A DNA stretch of 41,273 nt, taken from assembly GCA_016235365.1 (NCBI GenBank), contig JACRLF010000056.1, forward strand, positions 1 to 41,273. The letters are read 5' to 3'. A model generated the notes under the pieces. It was not told the DNA's origin. It saw only the letters and a list, made by a program, of their open reading frames with translations, and did no database searches. Both the position numbers and the translations under genes were made by a program. Positions 36,873 through 41,273 of the stretch are shown here, piece by piece (the first letter of the stretch is position 1; each line of letters begins with the position of its first letter). Source of the stretch: Deltaproteobacteria bacterium. Its GTDB lineage: Bacteria > Desulfobacterota > GWC2-55-46.

Positions 36873-37730
36873 TCAAGCGGCGCATGAGGCCATCTTGGCG
36901 GCCTCCACTGTATTTTTAAGGAGCATGGCTATGGTCATCGGGCCCACCCCTCCCGGCACCGGGGTTATGAAGGAGGCCCGCCTGGACGCCCCCTCGAATT
37001 CCACATCCCCGGCAAGTTTTCCCTCAGCGGTCCTGTTTATCCCCACGTCTATCACCACAGCCCCATCCTTTATCCACTCCCCCTTGATGAACCCGGCCCT
37101 TCCAACGGCCGCTATGACAATGTCGGCGGACCGGACCTTCTGAGCGATATCCCTTGTCTTGGAGTGGCATATGGTGACCGTGGCGTTCTTATGCAGGAGC
37201 ATGAGCGCCATAGGCTTGCCGACGATGTTGCTCCTGCCGACGACCACCGCCTCTTTCCCGGTGAGGTCAACCCCAATGCTCTCTATCATCCGCATTACCC
37301 CGGACGGGGTGCACGGCTGGAGCAGGGGGCGGCCAATCGTAAGCCTCCCTACGTTGTACGGATGGAAGCCGTCCACGTCCTTTTGGGGGGAGACGGCCTC
37401 GATCACGGTCTCCTCGTCTATATGGGAGGGGAGTGGCAACTGCACCAGTATGCCGTTTACGTCTTTCGAGCCGTTGAGTCCCTTGATGAGGGCGAGGAGT
37501 TCCTCCTCCCCGGTATCGGCCGGGAGGGTGTGCTGGAATGAGCGTATGCCCACCTCCTCGCACGCCTTGCCCTTGTTCCTTACGTAGACCCTTGAGGCGG
37601 GGTCGTCCCCGACGAGCACCACCGCAAGCCCCGGGGTCAACCCTGTCTTCTCCTTCAGCAAGGATATCTCGGACTTGATCTCGGCCCTTACCTGGGCGGC
37701 TATCTCCCTGCCGTCTATTATCCTGGACAT
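36873..37730 (-). CDS. folD: bifunctional methylene-THF dehydrogenase / methenyl-THF cyclohydrolase
   Basis: [85 protein letters not shown]. Confidence 0.97.
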   Translation of the reverse strand: MSRIIDGREIAAQVRAEIKSEISLLKEKTGLTPGLAVVLVGDDPASRVYVRNKGKACEEVGIRSFQHTLPADTGEEELLALIKGLNGSKDVNGILVQLPLPSHIDEETVIEAVSPQKDVDGFHPYNVGRLTIGRPLLQPCTPSGVMRMIESIGVDLTGKEAVVVGRSNIVGKPMALMLLHKNATVTICHSKTRDIAQKVRSADIVIAAVGRAGFIKGEWIKDGAVVIDVGINRTAEGKLAGDVEFEGASRRASFITPVPGGVGPMTIAMLLKNTVEAAKMASCAA

Positions 37731-37930
37731 CGTCTTTGCTTCCCCCCTCCATTGCGGACGGAGATTTCCCGAAATTTTTCAAATCAGTATACTTTAAGGC
37801 GTCCAAAGATGCAAAGGGTTTGTGGGCCCTCCCCTTCCCCGGAGCGCCGGTGGACACCCTTTCACTTGACAGTTCATACCTATGCCGATATCATCATGGT
37901 ATTCGGTACGGCGCTTCGAGGGGGTCGGGC

Positions 37931-38227
37931 ATGGGGTTCTGGGACAAGGTAAATGACGAGTTCAAGAAGGCCGTCGAAGAGGGGTGGGAGGCCGTTAGGG
38001 AAGGCGCCAAGATAGGCAAGCTCAAGTACCGTAAGCACACCCTCCATAAATCCGCCGAAAAACGGTTCGCAGAGATAGGCGGCATCGTCTACGATATGGT
38101 AAAGTCCCCCTCGGACAACCCCATTGCAAGGCCCGACGTCCTGAAGCTCATCGAGGAGATAAAAAAGCTTGAGGCCGAGACCGAGGCAGTGGACAGGGAG
38201 ATAGAGGCCACAAGGAAGAAAGAATAG
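37931..38227 (+). CDS. hypothetical coiled-coil protein (98 aa)
   Basis: MGFWDKVNDEFKKAVEEGWEAVREGAKIGKLKYRKHTLHKSAEKRFAEIGGIVYDMV; ORF track start 37736 is too early. Confidence 0.75.
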   Translation: MGFWDKVNDEFKKAVEEGWEAVREGAKIGKLKYRKHTLHKSAEKRFAEIGGIVYDMVKSPSDNPIARPDVLKLIEEIKKLEAETEAVDREIEATRKKE

Positions 38228-38324
38228 GCACGTCCCGAAGGCCTGCCTCCCCGCGCGTCAAGCGCGCCCTGTCCTTACGCCTTCGCCGCAGTTTCCGCCC
38301 TAATAAAAGGTTTGAGCCTTTTCC

Positions 38325-40285
38325 GTGGAAAATATCCCGTTATTAAAAGACATAGTGATAATCATGGCGGTCTCCGTCCCGATAAGCATGGTCTTGACAA
38401 GGGCGGGGCTTCCGACGGTCATAGGCTTCCTCCTGGCCGGGGTCATAATCGGGCCGACCGGGTTCGGCCTTGTAACCGGGCTCGATAACGTCGATATGCT
38501 CGCGCAGATCGGGGTGGTGCTCCTGCTCTTTACCATAGGGCTTGAGTTCTCGGTGACGCGGATGCTCGGCATAAGGCGCGAGGGCCTCCTCGGAGGGGGC
38601 CTGCAGGTCGGTTTGACCGTCGCGCTGGTGTTGCTTTTCGGCCTTGTCCTCAGGCAGCCGTTCACGGTGGCGCTCCTCCTCGGCTTCATCGTCTCGCTCT
38701 CCTCGACCGCCATAGTGCTAAAGCTCCTGGTGGACAGGGGGGACGTCAACTCCCCTCAAGGCAATCTCTCCGTCGGCGTGCTTCTCTTCCAGGACATATG
38801 CGTGGTGCTCATGGTCATGGTCATCCAGAACATCGGCGGCGATTCGGGGGCGACCCCCTTCAAGATAGCAAAAGGGCTCGGCCTCTCCGTAGCGGCGTTC
38901 GCATTGATAGTCGTATCCGTCGGGTACCTGATACCAAAGGTGTTCAACGAGGTGGTGAAGCTCAGGAGCAGGGAGGTCTTCATACTGACGATAGTCCTTG
39001 TCTGCCTCGGCACGGCGTGGGTGACCTCTCTTTTCGGGCTCTCCCTCGCGCTCGGCGCCTTTGTCGCGGGGCTTGCCATATCGGAATCCGAGTACAGCAG
39101 CCAGATAGTGGCGGAGGTAATACCATTTAGGGACACCTTCTCCAGCCTCTTTTTCATCTCCATCGGCATGCTCCTCGACTTCAAGTACTTTACCGGCCAC
39201 ATGCCGCTCGTGTTCGGGCTCGCCGCCGCCATAATCGCGGTCAAGATATTCGCAACCGTCATAGTGGGGCAGACGCTCAAGTATCCGCTCCGGCTCTCCA
39301 TCATAGTGGGCCTCAACCTCGCCCAGATAGGGGAGTTCTCCTTCATACTGATAAGGATGGGGCAGGAGTACAACCTTTTGAACCAGGGGCTGTATCAATC
39401 CCTGCTTGCGGCTACGGTAATAACGATGGCCCTTACCCCGTTAATCTACCAGAGGTCTTCGCACATAGCCTTTGACATAAGCAGGTACTTCGGCTTCTCG
39501 GGCGGCAAGGAGCCCGGCAAAAAGCCTTCGGTGACGCTCTCGAACCACGTGATAATCGTCGGGTACGGCCTGAACGGCAGGAACCTGGCAAGGGTCTTGA
39601 AGGAGACGGCCATACCGCACATAATAATGGACGTCAACATGGAAAGGGTGAGAAGGCCTTTTTCGGGGACGCAAGCCACCCGGAGATACTCAAGAAGATG
39701 GGCGGAGAGGGCGCCAAGATGCTCGTTGTGGCGATATCCGACCCGATAAGCACGCGAAGGATCGTCAAGACCGCGAGGGAGCTGAACCCGGCCGTATCCA
39801 TACTCGTCAGGACGCGCTATATCAGGGAGGTGGAAGACCTCTACAGGCTCGGGGCTAACCAGGTGATACCTGAGGAGTTCGAGACGTCGGTGGAGATATT
39901 CGCGAGGGTCTTGAGGGACTACCGGATCCCGGGCAATATAATCCAGAACCAGATAGACCTGGTGCGTCAGGAAGGGTACGCCATGTTCAGATCCCCCTCT
40001 ATCAAGGGCGAGCGGCTCGCCAAGCTCACCTCCATCCTTGAAAAGACGGTCATGGACACGTTCTTCATCGACTCAAACAGCACGGAGGCCGGCAAGACCC
40101 TGAAAGAGATAGACCTGAGGAAGAGGTCAGGAACGACGGTGATAGCCGTGGTGCGAAAGGGGGAGGCCATGACAAACCCCCATGCGGACTTCCTTGTGGA
40201 GGAGGGGGACATACTGGTGCTCCTCGGGAGCCACGCCGAGCTCAACAAGGCGAACGAAATATTGAGCGAGAAGATGCCGGGGTGA
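38325..40285 (+). pseudogene. CPA2-type monovalent cation:proton antiporter (Kef/YbaL-like) with TrkA-N/TrkA-C, interrupted by a -1 frameshift near 39650-39660
   Basis: ORF 38325..39749 covers the membrane domain and the start of TrkA-N; ORF 39698..40285 continues TrkA-N/TrkA-C. Conceptual junction ...MDVNMERVR / KAFFGDASHPEILKKMGGEGAKMLVVAISDP. Confidence 0.85.
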
Positions 40286-40442
40286 AGGGGCGGGCTAACT
40301 CCTTCCACGGGAAGCTCACCTGAGCGCGAAAGAGTCAAACCCGCAAGGGAAGGAACAGGTACGGGAAAGCGCGAAAAAAACAAAATCCCCTCAATTTACA
40401 TGAATGGAGGGGGCTTGATTGAGCTGGTATTGTCCGGGCCTT

Positions 40443-40650
40443 CCAACAGGCTGCGGAAAAGTCCCCAAAGTTGTCATTCTGAGGAACCGAAGGTGACGAA
40501 GAATCTTGTAACTTGTTGATTTTCTTAGCCCCGAGATTCTTCACGGAGCTTGTCCTGAGTTAAAGAACGAGATTCTTCGCTGCGCTCAGAATGACAGAAC
40601 GAAGGGCTCAGAATGACAGGCTAAAATAGTTTTTCCGCAACCTTCTAAAT
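40443..40650. repeat. Composite repeat: family-2-like ends around a TCATTCTGAG...GAAGAATCT inverted repeat
   Basis: caacaggctgcggaaaagt ... tttttccgcaacctt; inner gtcattctgagg...gaagaatctt and gagattcttcgctgcgctcagaatgac. Confidence 0.75.
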
Positions 40651-40651
40651 T

Positions 40652-40942
40652 TTACCTGTCCTCAGGGAGCTTGTATCCGGCCCCGGCGAACTGCACCGCG
40701 TCCGGGTCCTCGCACCTCGGCGGCGATACCGCGTGTACCCCGCCGCATTTGGTGCATTTGCCTACGAACGTCTTTAAAACGAAGGACGCGCCGCACCCCT
40801 GGCACTTGATGTTGAGCCCCCCGTCCGGGATAGGGGAGTTCCTGACCCCACCACCGTGCGCGTTGTAGACGAACTCCACAAGCTCCAAACCCTCAGAAAA
40901 CGGCCCGCCTCCGGACGGCCCGCAACTTCCGCAACTACCCAT
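40652..40942 (-). CDS. small Cys-rich zinc-ribbon-like protein (96 aa)
   Basis: MGSCGSCGPSGGGPFSEG...IKCQGCGASFVLKTFVGKCTKCGGVHAVSPPRC: two CxxC pairs. Confidence 0.75.
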   Translation of the reverse strand: MGSCGSCGPSGGGPFSEGLELVEFVYNAHGGGVRNSPIPDGGLNIKCQGCGASFVLKTFVGKCTKCGGVHAVSPPRCEDPDAVQFAGAGYKLPEDR

Positions 40943-41065
40943 GACAATCCTCCTCTGAAATTTAAAAAGCGTGGCAGTAAAGCCATTATTAAGCTATTTA
41001 TGTTACTATATTTCCTTGAGCCATTCAAATGAAAAGTTTTGGAGAAAGAAACGCAAACAAAACCC

Positions 41066-41094
41066 TTGACTTGAATTTATGAAAATATTAGTAT
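41066..41094 (+). promoter_or_regulatory. sigma70-like promoter for tRNA-Asn
   Basis: TTGACT (41066-41071), 17-nt AT-rich spacer, TAGTAT (41089-41094). Confidence 0.6.
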
Positions 41095-41107
41095 TTATCT
41101 CTTAAAC

Positions 41108-41128
41108 ACGGCCCCCCGAAGGGGCCGT
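41108..41128 (+). terminator. GC hairpin ACGGCCCC-CCGAA-GGGGCCGT between promoter and tRNA
   Basis: Perfect 8-bp stem followed by ttt; could be a terminator or a leader hairpin. Confidence 0.45.
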
Positions 41129-41196
41129 TTAGCGTTTAGAAAGCGCATTTGTTTACAATCAGGCCGGGCCTTTGTCCAATCGGCCTGCCATAAGAT

Positions 41197-41272
41197 TCCC
41201 AGGTAGCTCAGCCGGCAGAGCGGGTGGCTGTTAACCACCATGTCGGGGGTTCGAATCCCTCCCTGGGAGCCA
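41197..41272 (+). tRNA. tRNA-Asn (GTT), CCA encoded
   Basis: TCCCAGG/CCTGGGA acceptor stem, anticodon arm GTGGCTGTTAACCAC (GTT), GGTTCGAATCC T-arm, discriminator G plus CCA. Confidence 0.96.
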
Positions 41273-41273
41273 G

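Noticed and set aside
39640-39700. Programmed -1 frameshift in the CPA2 antiporter
   Set aside because: T-rich stretch is present but no in-frame X XXY YYZ heptamer; simple indel or assembly error is more likely.

Overview
The window is about 41 kb of GC-rich bacterial chromosome. By gene content it is probably a deltaproteobacterium-like or related lineage, but taxonomy is not proven here. The backbone is ordinary metabolism. (i) One-carbon/glycine genes: formate-THF ligase, gcvT-gcvH-gcvPA-gcvPB, folD and a metV-like MTHFR C-terminal protein. (ii) A full cbb3 oxidase locus: Rrf2 regulator, ccoN-O-Q-P-G-H-I-S and a TauE-like gene. (iii) Others: BrnT/BrnA toxin-antitoxin, MauG-like di-heme protein, TonB, TatA, hpt, APH/AAA kinase fusion, queC, Slp lipoprotein, dGTPase, rhlE, acuC-ald, a CPA2 antiporter and tRNA-Asn at the right edge. 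The most interesting signal is a set of short palindromic interspersed repeats. One family is about 114-120 bp with two GC-rich hairpins (full-length copies at 6288, 8064, 27679, 28257 and 32289; short copies at 8486 and 25639). Three copies lie in frame and in the same reading frame inside real genes: the N-terminus of ccoH/fixH, the N-terminus of ccoI, and a surface-loop position of the DEAD-box helicase rhlE. Removing CATGC...TTCAA restores a canonical-looking gene start or loop in all three, and each insertion is a multiple of 3. This resembles the Rickettsia palindromic elements in behaviour, but in an unrelated genome. Other notable items are nested or modular MITE-like repeats, a GNAT gene bracketed by a 31-bp inverted repeat, a C39/C70-like papain-fold protein whose catalytic Cys is Gly, a frameshifted CPA2 antiporter, a divergent FTHFS and a single-haem CcoP. 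All calls are by eye from sequence and the ORF track; no database search was run.
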